DNA of 64,000 nt from CAZAZQ01 sp964489705 (GCA_964489705.1 CAZAZQ010000003.1:1-64000); one strand, 5' to 3'. Positions 35,952 to 44,371 are shown, counted from the first letter of the stretch. Program-made: numbers and translations. Notes: a model not told the origin generated them from the letters alone.

Positions 35952-36164
35952 ATCTTTTCTCCTTTAGTCGGTCATCGGTGACGCTGTCATTTCGACACCG
36001 GTACCGTTACGGGTTTTCGTTCAATGCGGCAAAGATACATATTTTCCTCCAAAAGGCAACTCTCTCAACCCATTATTCGGCGAGCGAATTCTCCGTTGTC
36101 TGCCGGTGGCTTGTTGTCTATCTTGGTGGAAAATGATAACTGCAGACGTGAATCAGGAGGAAAC

Positions 36165-36491
36165 ATGTTAGTCACTACTACCCCAAACGTTGAAGGGAAA
36201 CGTATCAGAGAGTATTACGGTTTGGTCAGCGGTGAGGCGATTTTGGGCGCCAACATCTTCAAAGACATTTTTGCCAGCATCCGCGATATCGTGGGCGGAC
36301 GCTCTGCTTCTTATGAGAAAGAGCTCCGCACCGCCAAGGATACCGCTATCAGTGAGATGTGCCAGCTTGCCCAACAGATGGGCGCCAATGCCGTGATTGC
36401 CGTCGACCTCGATTTTGAAACCATCGGCATCAGCAGCGGCGGGAACATGCTCATGGTCACCGCGAGCGGCACAGCCGTAAAAATCGAATAA
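36165..36491 (+). CDS. YbjQ/UPF0145 family protein, paralogue 1
   Basis: I use the ATG at 36165, which has an AGGAGG box with 5-base spacing; the frame is open further upstream but without a start signal. The 108-residue product matches the YbjQ family (VTTTPNVEGKRIREYYGLVS at the start, IRDIVGGRSASYEKEL in the centre, and MGANAVIAVDLDFETI). The family is widespread, forms pentamers in known structures, and has no settled function. A second copy is at 51020 in a sigma/anti-sigma operon. Confidence 0.88.
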   Translation: MLVTTTPNVEGKRIREYYGLVSGEAILGANIFKDIFASIRDIVGGRSASYEKELRTAKDTAISEMCQLAQQMGANAVIAVDLDFETIGISSGGNMLMVTASGTAVKIE

Positions 36492-36566
36492 GGAATAATA
36501 GCGGTAAGGAAACGGCAAATCCGTTCCGGATCGTCCCTACAATGCGATAAGCCCACCGAAAGTGGA

Positions 36567-36637
36567 GTAGGAAAGGTCTCGAAGAGACCTGCCGAAAGGT
36601 TGAGAAAGTGGCAGGTCTATACCAGACCATGCCCTAC
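36567..36637. repeat. Dispersed two-hairpin palindromic element, copy 3
   Basis: A 71-base copy with ends GTAGGA/CCCTAC and hairpins AGGTCTCgaaGAGACCT and GGTCTAtacCAGACC. It lies 75 bases after the YbjQ stop, again downstream of a gene. Confidence 0.75.
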
Positions 36638-36758
36638 CAAGATTCGATAAGACACCCGTAGGGTGCTACCGCAAGCGGTGGGGCACTCCGCGCTTTATAA
36701 TCTGACGGTCAGCAGACGGTTATTGAGAGGTGGGAAGGGAAAGGTGTATTTTCGCGCA

Positions 36759-36778
36759 GTCGGGAATCCCTTCCCGAC
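36759..36778. repeat. Small palindrome GTCGGGAA/TTCCCGAC
   Basis: An 8-base arm hairpin with a 4-base loop. A near-identical palindrome with GTCGGGGAA arms occurs at 56246-56266, also close to a two-hairpin element and a CACCC/GGGTG palindrome, so the three motifs tend to travel together. Confidence 0.6.
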
Positions 36779-37031
36779 CGGCTCCTGAGGGGCTTTTACC
36801 GTTCGTTGGGAAGTACGTCACCCATCGGGTGTTCCTGACGGTGCGGGAAAAGATTAGACGGTATTCACACGTTTTATAATCTGGTGGACAGGAGACAGTT
36901 GTTGAGGAATGTGAGAGAAAAAATGTATTTTTTCTTCTTCTTAGAGGTCTATAGAGTAGTTGTGTGTAAGCAAGTACGATGAGAATTACATCTGTGTCGT
37001 CGCTTTTTGGAAGAAAAGTGTGGGGAGTAGG

Positions 37032-37598
37032 ATGAAAGCCAAAAAAGTTCTTCTATGGGGGGGAGTTATCCTTATCACGTGTGTCGTGGCGATTCTTTTG
37101 GGTGTCATCGTAGGGAAAAAAGTCAGCGCCGCCCGACAGAAAGCTCACCGGGGAAAAGTTACCCAAGAGATTCTCTCGCATATGAAAACTCTTCAAGAGG
37201 GAGATGTTCTGCCCGATCATACCTTCGAGTTTCTTGACGAATCCAAAATAGCGCTTTCCGAGCTCATTCAGGGAAAGAGCGTTATTATCTTTATGTCTCC
37301 CACCTGCGAGACCTGTCTGGATGAAATCGAGTATCTGCAACGGCTGGTGCCGGACAGCGCCCGCCTGCAACATTTTATTTTTATTTCCGCGGGGAATCCT
37401 CGGCTTCTGCAGGATTTGAAAAGCGAACGTCATATGTGTTCTCCCATTCTCTATGATCATAAAGGGAAGTACCACTCACGGTTTGCTATCGAGTCATTTC
37501 CGTTGAACGTGATTGTTTCAAAAGAGCGCAGGATAGAAAAGATTGTCGCCGGGGGGCTGTTGGACAATGAAATTATGGACATTGCGAACGCATATTAA
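37032..37598 (+). CDS. Membrane-anchored thioredoxin-like (TlpA/AhpC-TSA fold) protein
   Basis: The start at 37032 follows GGAGTAGG; an upstream in-frame start at 36960 lacks such a signal. The 188-residue product has one N-terminal membrane helix (VLLWGGVILITCVVAILLGV) and then a redoxin domain: DVLPDHTFEFLDESKIALSE, then the active site SPTCETC (CxxC) and a cis-proline-type region IESFPLNVIV. The active site would face the periplasm, as in TlpA/ResA-type thiol reductants. The next gene encodes a tiny Cys-rich secreted peptide, which may be its client (inference). Confidence 0.82.
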   Translation: MKAKKVLLWGGVILITCVVAILLGVIVGKKVSAARQKAHRGKVTQEILSHMKTLQEGDVLPDHTFEFLDESKIALSELIQGKSVIIFMSPTCETCLDEIEYLQRLVPDSARLQHFIFISAGNPRLLQDLKSERHMCSPILYDHKGKYHSRFAIESFPLNVIVSKERRIEKIVAGGLLDNEIMDIANAY

Positions 37599-37658
37599 AA
37601 CGGTAATACTCTTAGTTGCTCAGAACCATCAACAAGAAACTAAAGAAAGGAGTACGGT

Positions 37659-37907
37659 ATGAAGAAAAAAGCCTTGATATTGTTAGGCTTGCTGTTTGTC
37701 TTTACGTTGTCCCTCACGATTACGGTTGTTGCCGATGGCGTGATTCAACCGCCATGTTGTACCTATCATTTCACGATAAACGGAGTTGATTGCTGGACCG
37801 GCGGTCAGTGGGAAAACGGTGTCTGCGTCCAAGCCGAGCCGACTATTAATAATCCCTGCTGGACCGGCGAAGTGGATTGCGCCGAACCGATTCCGGTCGG
37901 GAACTAA
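37659..37907 (+). CDS. Small Cys-rich secreted peptide
   Basis: An 82-residue product with a clear signal peptide (KKKALILLGLLFVFTLSLTI, cleavage near VVADG) and a mature part of about 56 residues with six cysteines, including a CC pair and repeated W-x-G units (VDCWTGGQWENG; NPCWTGEVDCAEP). AAAGGAG lies 8 bases before the ATG. It follows the thioredoxin-like gene by 60 bases and ends at a strong terminator, so the two form a two-gene unit. The size and Cys content recall secreted peptides that need disulfide handling; no known family is recognised. Confidence 0.75.
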   Translation: MKKKALILLGLLFVFTLSLTITVVADGVIQPPCCTYHFTINGVDCWTGGQWENGVCVQAEPTINNPCWTGEVDCAEPIPVGN

Positions 37908-37944
37908 ATCGAAAGAACTTTCCTCCTGTTCTGAAGCAACTAAG

Positions 37945-37979
37945 AAAACATGCCTTCCCCCCTGAAGGCATGTTTTTTT
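37945..37979 (+). terminator. Rho-independent terminator
   Basis: A 13-base stem AAAACATGCCTTC/GAAGGCATGTTTT with a 6-base loop and a T-run, about 40 bases after the Cys-rich peptide gene. Confidence 0.92.
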
Positions 37980-38002
37980 GCGCCGACATATAGGAATAGT
38001 TC

Positions 38003-38030
38003 TTGAAAAATTTAGAAAATCTTGTATAAT
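38003..38030 (+). promoter_or_regulatory. Promoter of the secreted-protein cluster
   Basis: TTGAAA at 38003-38008 and TATAAT at 38025-38030, spacer 16. It lies right after a terminator and about 450 bases before the fibre-like gene, which leaves a long leader (about 38037-38481). Confidence 0.65.
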
Positions 38031-38318
38031 TTATACTTAGGAGTGAGTCCGCTGAAATATCGGTTTTTGGGACATACCGTACTATAACAATGCAGCTAAG
38101 TGAGAGAGAGTACGTCAAGCTGAAGAGGTTCTAAAAAGTTGGTGTTGAGGAGAAAGGCTTTTTCTCAAAAACAGCAGGGCTCGACGAAAGATACTCTTGC
38201 AGTGTCTCAGGAATGAGCTGCCTTTACTAAATCTTTTTACGTCCACTCTTCACAGGCTCTTTCATTTTCCCCATAGCGTGCGGTTTTATCGCCCCATGGA
38301 CGAAAACCGGAGGTTACG

Positions 38319-38441
38319 ATGGACGAAAAAAACGTCCGAATCCATCAAAAAAATGAAGAGAATAACAAGAGCTTTTTTGCGTCTTGTCACACAACACGGA
38401 GAAGACGTTGCTTGGGAAAAAAAGAGAAGGTTGTTTTTTAG
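38319..38441 (+). CDS. Possible small ORF in the long leader, 40 codons
   Basis: An ATG preceded by GGAGG with 5-base spacing opens a 40-codon frame (MDEKNVRIHQKNEENNKSFF at its start, ending in KKEKVVF), inside the leader between the promoter at 38003 and the fibre-like gene at 38482. It is very rich in Lys, Arg and Asn. It may be a real small protein, a leader peptide controlling the downstream genes, or chance. No homology is recognised. The rest of 37980-38481 holds no other convincing gene. Confidence 0.35.
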   Translation: MDEKNVRIHQKNEENNKSFFASCHTTRRRRCLGKKEKVVF

Positions 38442-38481
38442 TTTATGAAAAAAACAGAAAGGAAGAGTTAAAGGAGGAAAC

Positions 38482-40362
38482 ATGAACACGAGACACACCT
38501 TTTCTGTTGTAATTCTCAGTTTGTTTTTCGTTATCATTGGGACAACTGGGAATGCCGAAATACCTCAAGTTATCACCATTCAAGGGCGGCTGACCGATTC
38601 GACGGGCGCAGTCGTCGGTGACGGTGATTATTCGATGACCTTTACCATCTACGATGATTCGGTGGGCGCTCATAGCCTATGGGTTTGCCGCGACCAAAAG
38701 GTGCACGTGGAGAACGGGTTGTTCGTGTACCAGTTAGGAAGCAACTGTAATTTGCCGGACAACCTTTTTGTCGGCGACACCGTGCGATGGTTGGGGATTC
38801 AGGTAGGTGATGATGCGGAAATAGCCCCCCGCACTCGGTTGACCTCGGCGTCGTATGTCTACCATGCCTTGAGGGCGGATACGGCGTTGTACGTAGCGGG
38901 AGGAGCGGTCGGCGGCTGGGTCGATAACGGCACTGTCGTCACGACCGAGACCGCCACTGATTCGGTCGGGGTCGGCGTCACTGCGCCGGTTTCCAAGCTG
39001 GATGTCGACGGCGACATTAATACTTCTACCCGCTATCAGATAGGAGGGGAAACTGTTCTCAGCAATGATGCCGACAAGAATCTACTCATAGGAAAGGGGG
39101 CGGCAGTAATCGCTACAGGTGGAGAAAAGAACACTTTTGTAGGGGAATCGACGGCACCGCATAACGGCGGCAGTAATAATGTCTTCGTCGGTTATGCAAC
39201 CGGCTATTGGAACAACAGTGGTTCGTATAACACCTACATTGGTAGCGCTGCAGGTTTCAATGCCCAAGGTTCCAATAATGTATTCATCGGGAAAGAAGCA
39301 GGTTATAACGTGAACGGTTCCGATAAGCTGTACATTGCCAATTCCCAAAGTGGCACTCCTCTTATCTATGGTGATTTTTCTTCAGGGCGGGTCGGGTTCG
39401 GTACTACCAGTCCTGGCGCGGTGGTTCATGCCGTTTCCTCGGGAACGACGGCTTTGAAAGGTGAAAATAGCACGTTGTTCGGAAGGGGGGTAATGGGTGA
39501 GGCAACCGGCATCGCGGGATCAGGGGTTTACGGAAATGCGGAAGGTTCGCTGGGAGTAGGTGTTCGCGGCTATGCGACGGGAAGTAACGGCGTTGGAGTA
39601 CGAGGGGAAGCCGCCGCCGATAGTTCTCATGGAGTGGAAGGAATAACGAACGCTCGCTTTGGAAAGGGGGTTTATGGCGAAGGCAATGCCACTAGAAGCA
39701 GCGGGGGATGGTTCGTCGGGAATGGTTGGGGCAGCTACGGGGTTTACTGTGAAGCAACCGAGCCGAGTTCCTACGCTTTGCATGCGGTGGCAGACAACGC
39801 TGACGCCGGGGCGGCGGTTCATGCCGTGTCGAAAGGGAGCACTCCGGTTGCGTTGGAAGCGGTTGCCGGTCTCTCTGGCTTGGCGGCAAGGTTTTTCGGC
39901 AATGTGAGGATTTTAGGAACTGACAGCACTACCGTCATGGAATTAGGGGTAGGGCTGGATTATGCGGAGGGATTTGATGTCTCGGCACCAGCCGCGGTTG
40001 AACCCGGCATGGTCTTGATTATAGATCCGACCTCCCCGGGGAAATTGACGGTGAGCAGCCAGCCGTATGACACCAAAGTCGCTGGAATTGTTGCCGGAGC
40101 GGAAGGACTAAAATCCGGTATTCGGCTGGGAGCGGATCAGTTCGACCACGACGTGGCTTTGGCGGGGCGGGTATACTGTTACGTTGACGCCACCCAACAT
40201 GAAGTTATCCCCGGCGATTTGTTGACAACCTCGGCAACCCCCGGATATGCCATGAAAGTGACCGATTACTCCCGCGCCAAGGGAGCCGTCCTCGGCAAAG
40301 CGATGCAGAGGTTAGCAAAAGGGACAAAAGGTAAAATTTTGGTTTTGGTAACCCTCCAATAG
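38482..40362 (+). CDS. Secreted surface protein with fibre-like repeats
   Basis: A 626-residue product preceded by an excellent AAAGGAGG box. It has a signal peptide (FSVVILSLFFVIIGTTGNAE) and an N-terminal beta domain beginning QGRLTDSTGAVVGDGDYSMT and ending in RTRLTSASYVYHALRADTA, a layout often seen in exported proteins of candidate phyla. A region of head/fibre-type repeats follows (NNVFIGKEAGYNVNGSDKLY; GVRGYATGSNGVGVRGEAAA), like those of trimeric adhesins and phage tail fibres. The C-terminal module (about 480-626) starts ELGVGLDYAEGFDVSAPAAV. Probably displayed on the cell surface; it shares a transcript with a C10 protease and a dockerin-like protein. Confidence 0.78.
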   Translation: MNTRHTFSVVILSLFFVIIGTTGNAEIPQVITIQGRLTDSTGAVVGDGDYSMTFTIYDDSVGAHSLWVCRDQKVHVENGLFVYQLGSNCNLPDNLFVGDTVRWLGIQVGDDAEIAPRTRLTSASYVYHALRADTALYVAGGAVGGWVDNGTVVTTETATDSVGVGVTAPVSKLDVDGDINTSTRYQIGGETVLSNDADKNLLIGKGAAVIATGGEKNTFVGESTAPHNGGSNNVFVGYATGYWNNSGSYNTYIGSAAGFNAQGSNNVFIGKEAGYNVNGSDKLYIANSQSGTPLIYGDFSSGRVGFGTTSPGAVVHAVSSGTTALKGENSTLFGRGVMGEATGIAGSGVYGNAEGSLGVGVRGYATGSNGVGVRGEAAADSSHGVEGITNARFGKGVYGEGNATRSSGGWFVGNGWGSYGVYCEATEPSSYALHAVADNADAGAAVHAVSKGSTPVALEAVAGLSGLAARFFGNVRILGTDSTTVMELGVGLDYAEGFDVSAPAAVEPGMVLIIDPTSPGKLTVSSQPYDTKVAGIVAGAEGLKSGIRLGADQFDHDVALAGRVYCYVDATQHEVIPGDLLTTSATPGYAMKVTDYSRAKGAVLGKAMQRLAKGTKGKILVLVTLQ

Positions 40363-40377
40363 AGAAAGGCAAGAGTT

Positions 40378-41850
40378 ATGAAACATATACTTATAACCTC
40401 TCTTTTTCTGTTGGGGATGGTTGCTGCTTCCCCGCCGGTACGGGCGGAGCTTGTCACCGAGACGGAAGCCCGGCAAGTTGCCGAGAACTGGGTGCAATTA
40501 CTTATCGGTTTACGTGGAAACTGGGGTGGTGCCGAAGAGGCTCGTGTGTCTGACGTGGTACCGTTTCGACGTGATACCCGCGTACTCGGCTATTATTGCC
40601 CGGTTGAACCGCACGGGTTTGTCATTGTCTCACTCGTGCGCGGTTTGGCGCCTGTGAAGGCCTATTCGGAGACAAGCCGACTGGATATAACTTCCGACGA
40701 AGGTCCTGCCGACCTTACTAAGTACCAAATGGAAAGGGTATTGGACGTAGTCGAAAAACAGCTTGGTTCTTTGCCTTCCGTAAACTCGGAAGATGTAACG
40801 GCTCTTGTCGGGTTCGATCATAGAGCGCTCTGGCAGATGTTGGATGTGGCGCCCAAGGATTTTCGAGCGGAGTCGAAAGCCGCTGAGGTAAAGCGTAACT
40901 ATAGAGAGGGTGAGATTCTTCTGAGCTCTTCGTGGCACCAGGGGAGCCCATATTACAATCAATGTCCTTCGAACCCTGCTGTGTGTGCGGATTCTCATTG
41001 CGCGGTCGGGTGTGTCGCTACAGCGGCTGCTCAAATCATACGCTATTGGTCTTGGCCTCCCGGTCGGGATTGGATGAATATGCCGGACAGCGTTGACTCT
41101 CAGAATATTCCCACGCCGGAACAAGTTGCCGCTCTTTCCGAGTTGTGTTATGCTATTGGTGTTGCTCTTGAGATGATGTACTGTGAAAAAGGTACGTGCG
41201 CTTCTGGGGCATATATATCAAATGAAGTACCCATGTTTGAGGGTTGGGAATATGGTGATTGTTTACTCGTCAAGAGGAAGGACGTTTCGGCTGACGTGTG
41301 GTGGGGCGGGCCTGGCTGGATAAAAGACCAACTTAATGTTAATCGGCCAATCTTGTATAATATTGATAAGCATACGATTGTCCTTGACGGATGGCGAGAA
41401 TGGTACACTAACCCACAATACCATATGAATTACGGTTGGGATGACAATTATAATGCGTGGTACGTTTTAGACAAATTACCTCAAGTTACAGATACCGGCA
41501 CATATCTGATGGAAAGTATGGTTCTTGGTATTGTTCCCAACGTCCGCTTGGGGGCGATACCTCCGACCGGCGTTATATCGCCGGATCCTTTCACTCCGTA
41601 CCGGTATGTTGATGTCGATTTCCTGGGTGACAATGTGACTTTTCTGCCGGGACAGCTTATTCAGTTTCTTCCGAGATTGATTATGAAGTGCGTCAATGGC
41701 TATATCCGGATCGAAGGTAGCCCGGCACACCATACCAGGCTTTATACTCCGGATGTCACGCGAGGGGTGAAAATTGTAAACGGCACTATGGTCATCTATC
41801 CCGGTGGGGAAGTAAAATTCTCATTGAATCGGCAAAGAATGCAAAATTAG
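40378..41850 (+). CDS. Secreted C10-family (streptopain-like) cysteine protease
   Basis: The 490-residue product has a signal peptide (LITSLFLLGMVAASPPVRA) and a propeptide/Spi-like inhibitory region (about 24-165). The peptidase domain has the nucleophile Cys212 in HCAVGCVATAAAQIIRYWSW and the catalytic His332 in KHTIVLDGWREW, followed by MNYGWDDNYNAWYVLD. It matches C10 proteases such as SpeB. The C-terminal 110 residues form a beta-rich domain. It lies 15 bases after the fibre-like gene and 14 before the dockerin-like gene, so the three are one operon. The protease may process neighbouring surface proteins or external protein (inference). Confidence 0.9.
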   Translation: MKHILITSLFLLGMVAASPPVRAELVTETEARQVAENWVQLLIGLRGNWGGAEEARVSDVVPFRRDTRVLGYYCPVEPHGFVIVSLVRGLAPVKAYSETSRLDITSDEGPADLTKYQMERVLDVVEKQLGSLPSVNSEDVTALVGFDHRALWQMLDVAPKDFRAESKAAEVKRNYREGEILLSSSWHQGSPYYNQCPSNPAVCADSHCAVGCVATAAAQIIRYWSWPPGRDWMNMPDSVDSQNIPTPEQVAALSELCYAIGVALEMMYCEKGTCASGAYISNEVPMFEGWEYGDCLLVKRKDVSADVWWGGPGWIKDQLNVNRPILYNIDKHTIVLDGWREWYTNPQYHMNYGWDDNYNAWYVLDKLPQVTDTGTYLMESMVLGIVPNVRLGAIPPTGVISPDPFTPYRYVDVDFLGDNVTFLPGQLIQFLPRLIMKCVNGYIRIEGSPAHHTRLYTPDVTRGVKIVNGTMVIYPGGEVKFSLNRQRMQN

Positions 41851-41864
41851 GTGAGGAGACAAAG

Positions 41865-42458
41865 ATGAATAGATGCTTTTTGAGGTTTATAGTTATCGGA
41901 AGCCTGCTGATGCTGATGTCATCGGTTGGGTATGCTGCCCATGACAAAGAGGACCGACCCGCTCAAAGAAGGGCAACCGTTCACAAAAAAGAGCCCCGGC
42001 AGGAGGTCGAACCGGTTACATCTCCTCAGCAACTCCCCGAGCCTGCTCCCGCCGAACCGGCGACCGGTGAGCAAATCAACTGGCTGGTCATCGGCAAAGG
42101 CGGTTCCTTCGGGACGTCGGCGAATTATCAACTCGGTGTCACGATTGGGCAGGTTGCAGCAGGATACGGGACGTCCGCCAATTACGGTTTGAATCTCGGT
42201 TTCTGGCAGGACTTCGGAGGATGTTGCGTGAACCGGGGAAACGTCGACGGGGTGATAGGTCCGTATAGCCCGGTCGACGTGGCGGATGCTACCTACTTGG
42301 TTGCTTTTCTTTTCAAAGGAGGAGCCCCTCCGGTCTGCGAAGAAGAAGGGAACGTCGATGGAGTCATGGGTCCGTACGGTCCCACCGACGTTGCGGATTT
42401 GACCTACTTAGTGTCCTTCTTGTGGAAAGGCGGTCCTGAGCCGCCGCCGTGCGATTGA
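41865..42458 (+). CDS. Secreted protein with two dockerin-like calcium motifs
   Basis: A 197-residue product with a signal peptide (IVIGSLLMLMSSVGYAAHD), a Pro-rich linker, a short repeat (SANYQLGVTIGQVAAGYGTS), and two C-terminal dockerin-like F-hand segments, GNVDGVIGPYSPVDVADATY and GNVDGVMGPYGPTDVADLTY, each followed by LVxFLxKGG. Such pairs are widespread in Zixibacteria-like genomes as C-terminal modules of secreted proteins. In cellulosomes dockerins bind cohesins; no cohesin is seen in this window. Last gene of the secreted cluster. Confidence 0.85.
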   Translation: MNRCFLRFIVIGSLLMLMSSVGYAAHDKEDRPAQRRATVHKKEPRQEVEPVTSPQQLPEPAPAEPATGEQINWLVIGKGGSFGTSANYQLGVTIGQVAAGYGTSANYGLNLGFWQDFGGCCVNRGNVDGVIGPYSPVDVADATYLVAFLFKGGAPPVCEEEGNVDGVMGPYGPTDVADLTYLVSFLWKGGPEPPPCD

Positions 42459-42480
42459 GTCGAAGGTAATAATAAGAGCT

Positions 42481-42546
42481 AGGGGTGGCGTGGATGCCAC
42501 CCCTAAACGTGCAATAGGAGGTTTGTCAATGCTGAAGAACAAACCT
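42481..42546. other. Hairpins and a nine-codon start remnant between the dockerin-like gene and comM
   Basis: A perfect hairpin AGGGGTGGC/GCCACCCCT (42481-42504) lacks a following T-run. Next comes GGAGG with 8-base spacing and an ATG opening only nine codons (MLKNKPYGN) before a stop that touches the comM end. A good translation start with almost no gene behind it suggests a truncated gene, but AGGTTTGT/ACAAACCT also forms a hairpin here. Confidence 0.4.
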
Positions 42547-42554
42547 TATGGGAA

Positions 42555-44093
42555 CTAAAGCCACAGTTTTCTATCAAGGGTGCGGTAGTGGATCGCTTCT
42601 GCGATGTGTCCCATTTCAATATTTTCAGAACCTGCCAAATCAGCAATAGTCCGCGCTACCTTGAGAATACGATCGTACGCCCTTGCCGAGAGTCCTTGTT
42701 TATTGATTGCCAGGGCAAGCAACGATTGGGACTTGCTGTCGATTTTGCAGTACTTCCGAATATCTCGTGATTCCATGTGAGCGTTGCAGAAAATTCGCTT
42801 TTCCTTTTTGAAGCGCTCCAACTGCCGACGGCGGGCGGCGTTGACGCGTTTCCGGATCGTCTCCGATTTTTCACCGCAGGTATCGGAGGACAACTCCTTG
42901 AAGTTTACCGAAGGTACGGTAATATGGATGTCGATTCGGTCCATCAACGGTCCCGAGATGCGCGACATATACCGCTGTATTTCGCTGGTGGAGCAAGTGC
43001 ACTCGTGGGAAGCATCGCCGTAATATCCGCATGGGCAGGGATTCATAGCGGCGATGAGCATAAAGCTTGCCGGGTAGGTCAGTGTCGTCGTCGCTCGCGA
43101 GATAGTGACCTCGTTGTCTTCCATCGGCTGGCGGAGCATTTCCAAAATATCTTTTTTGAATTCAGGCAATTCGTCGAGGAACAGCACGCCGTGATGGGCG
43201 AGGGAAACTTCACCCGGTTTCGGGACGGTGCCGCCGCCAATGAGACCGGCGTACGAGATCGAGTGGTGCGGCGAGCGGAACGGCCTGGTAGCAACCAGGG
43301 CGGAATCGACCGGAAGCCTGCCTGCAACCGAGTGGATTTTCGTCGTTTCCAGTGCTTCTTCGACTGTCATATCAGGAAGGATAGTCGGCATGCGACGGGC
43401 TAACATAGTCTTGCCGGAGCCGGGAGGACCTATCATGATGATGTTGTGCCCGCCTGCTGCGGCGACTTCAAGGGCACGTTTTGCCGACTCTTGCCCCTTA
43501 ACGTCGACGAAATCGATGGGATAATGGCGGGCTTCGTCGAAAACGCTGGTGATGTCGATATGAAAAGGACGGATGGATGATTCGTCTTCGAGGAAGTGCA
43601 CCGTTTCTTTCAACGAACTCACCGGATAAACGGGAATTGTCCCTGCCATAGCCGCTTCTTTGGCGTTTTGTTTGGGGACGATGATACCTTTTACGCCGTT
43701 ATTTTTGGCGAAATTCATTGTCATCGGCAGGACGCCGGGAACCGGGCGAAGAGCACCGTCAAGGGAGAGCTCCCCCAGCATGACAAATTCATCGCATCGA
43801 TCTCTGAGGATTTGTCCGGTGGCTGCTAAAATGCCGACAGCGATGGGGAGATCGAAAGCGGAGCCTTCTTTTCTGATGTCTGCCGGAGCGAGATTTATCG
43901 TCACCCGCTTGGCAGGGAAGATAAAGTCGGAGTTTTTGATGGCGGCGGTCACCCGTTCTTTCGATTCTCGTACTGCCCCCTCCGGTAACCCAACCGTGAC
44001 AAACGCCGGCAATTGCTGTTGGATATCGGTTTCGACTTCAACGGGGTACGCATCAACACCGAGGGTTGCCGATGATACGATTTTCGACAGCAT
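42555..44093 (-). CDS. comM: YifB/ComM-family Mg-chelatase-like AAA+ ATPase
   Basis: I start at the ATG at 44093, because the family begins MLSKIVSSATLGVDAYPVEV; the upstream 27 codons are unconserved. The 512-residue product has an N-terminal Lon-like domain (SAFDLPIAVGILAATGQI), the AAA+ core with Walker A MIGPPGSGKTMLARR and Walker B GVLFLDELPEF, and a C-terminal Mg-chelatase-type domain (MNPCPCGYYGD and LSARAYDRILKVARTIADLA). ComM is a hexameric helicase that drives branch migration in natural transformation; in other bacteria the role is less clear. Single gene. Confidence 0.93.
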   Translation of the reverse strand: MLSKIVSSATLGVDAYPVEVETDIQQQLPAFVTVGLPEGAVRESKERVTAAIKNSDFIFPAKRVTINLAPADIRKEGSAFDLPIAVGILAATGQILRDRCDEFVMLGELSLDGALRPVPGVLPMTMNFAKNNGVKGIIVPKQNAKEAAMAGTIPVYPVSSLKETVHFLEDESSIRPFHIDITSVFDEARHYPIDFVDVKGQESAKRALEVAAAGGHNIIMIGPPGSGKTMLARRMPTILPDMTVEEALETTKIHSVAGRLPVDSALVATRPFRSPHHSISYAGLIGGGTVPKPGEVSLAHHGVLFLDELPEFKKDILEMLRQPMEDNEVTISRATTTLTYPASFMLIAAMNPCPCGYYGDASHECTCSTSEIQRYMSRISGPLMDRIDIHITVPSVNFKELSSDTCGEKSETIRKRVNAARRRQLERFKKEKRIFCNAHMESRDIRKYCKIDSKSQSLLALAINKQGLSARAYDRILKVARTIADLAGSENIEMGHIAEAIHYRTLDRKLWL

Positions 44094-44332
44094 GTTTGAA
44101 TATCCTATTTCGTGTTTATCGGTTACGTCCTCTGTATTTTTTCGTGGAGACCGCTCTTGCAAGCGGTCTCCCATCCCCCCCTGTCTAAAACGTCAACTTC
44201 CTTAACCAAAGCCGGGTAGCTCCGATTCTTCTGTTTCGCCTGAGCGAAACCCCTGCACCAACACTCTCTGCGTCCCTATTCCTATTATCTGGGGTACCCC
44301 TGACAGACCATGTCAGGGAAAAATGAAAAAAT
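44094..44332. other. Intergenic region with several perfect hairpins
   Basis: No gene. It contains GGAGACCGCT/AGCGGTCTCC, GTTTCGC/GCGAAAC and CCTGACA/TGTCAGG hairpins, i.e. a run of short palindromes like those in other spacers of this window but not matching the two-hairpin family. Confidence 0.5.
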
Positions 44333-44335
44333 TGG

Positions 44336-44371
44336 AAAAAGAAAAACGGTAAGGGAAAACCCTTACCGTTT
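44336..44371 (-). terminator. Rho-independent terminator of the lipoprotein gene
   Basis: Perfect 12-base stem AAACGGTAAGGG/CCCTTACCGTTT with a 4-base loop; on the minus strand it is followed by TTCTTTTT. It lies 43 bases after the minus-strand lipoprotein stop. Confidence 0.88.

Larger units (their letters stand above)
36492..37031. other. Repeat-rich spacer with a tandem degenerate duplication
   Basis: About 540 bases without a gene. It holds one two-hairpin element (36567-36637), the palindromes CACCCGTAGGGTG (36653) and CACCCATCGGGTG (36819), the palindrome GTCGGGAA/TTCCCGAC (36759-36778), and two degenerate direct copies of a stretch of about 58 bases starting TTTATAATCTG (36694 and 36873). 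The second copy lies about 150 bases before the thioredoxin-like gene and its TATAAT may be the -10 box of that gene. Confidence 0.6.

Noticed and set aside
38281..38340. Possible c-di-GMP (GEMM) riboswitch around CCGGAGGTTACGATGG
   Set aside because: A few bases recall the GEMM end, but the GACGCAAAGC core and the paired helices are not there.
38197..38448. Plus-strand 83-codon ORF in the leader of the secreted operon
   Set aside because: No ribosome-binding site; the 40-codon frame at 38319 has a better start.
44145..44300. Run of palindromes near comM as further copies of the two-hairpin element
   Set aside because: The arm sequences and the spacing differ from the GGTCTC/GGTCTG family.
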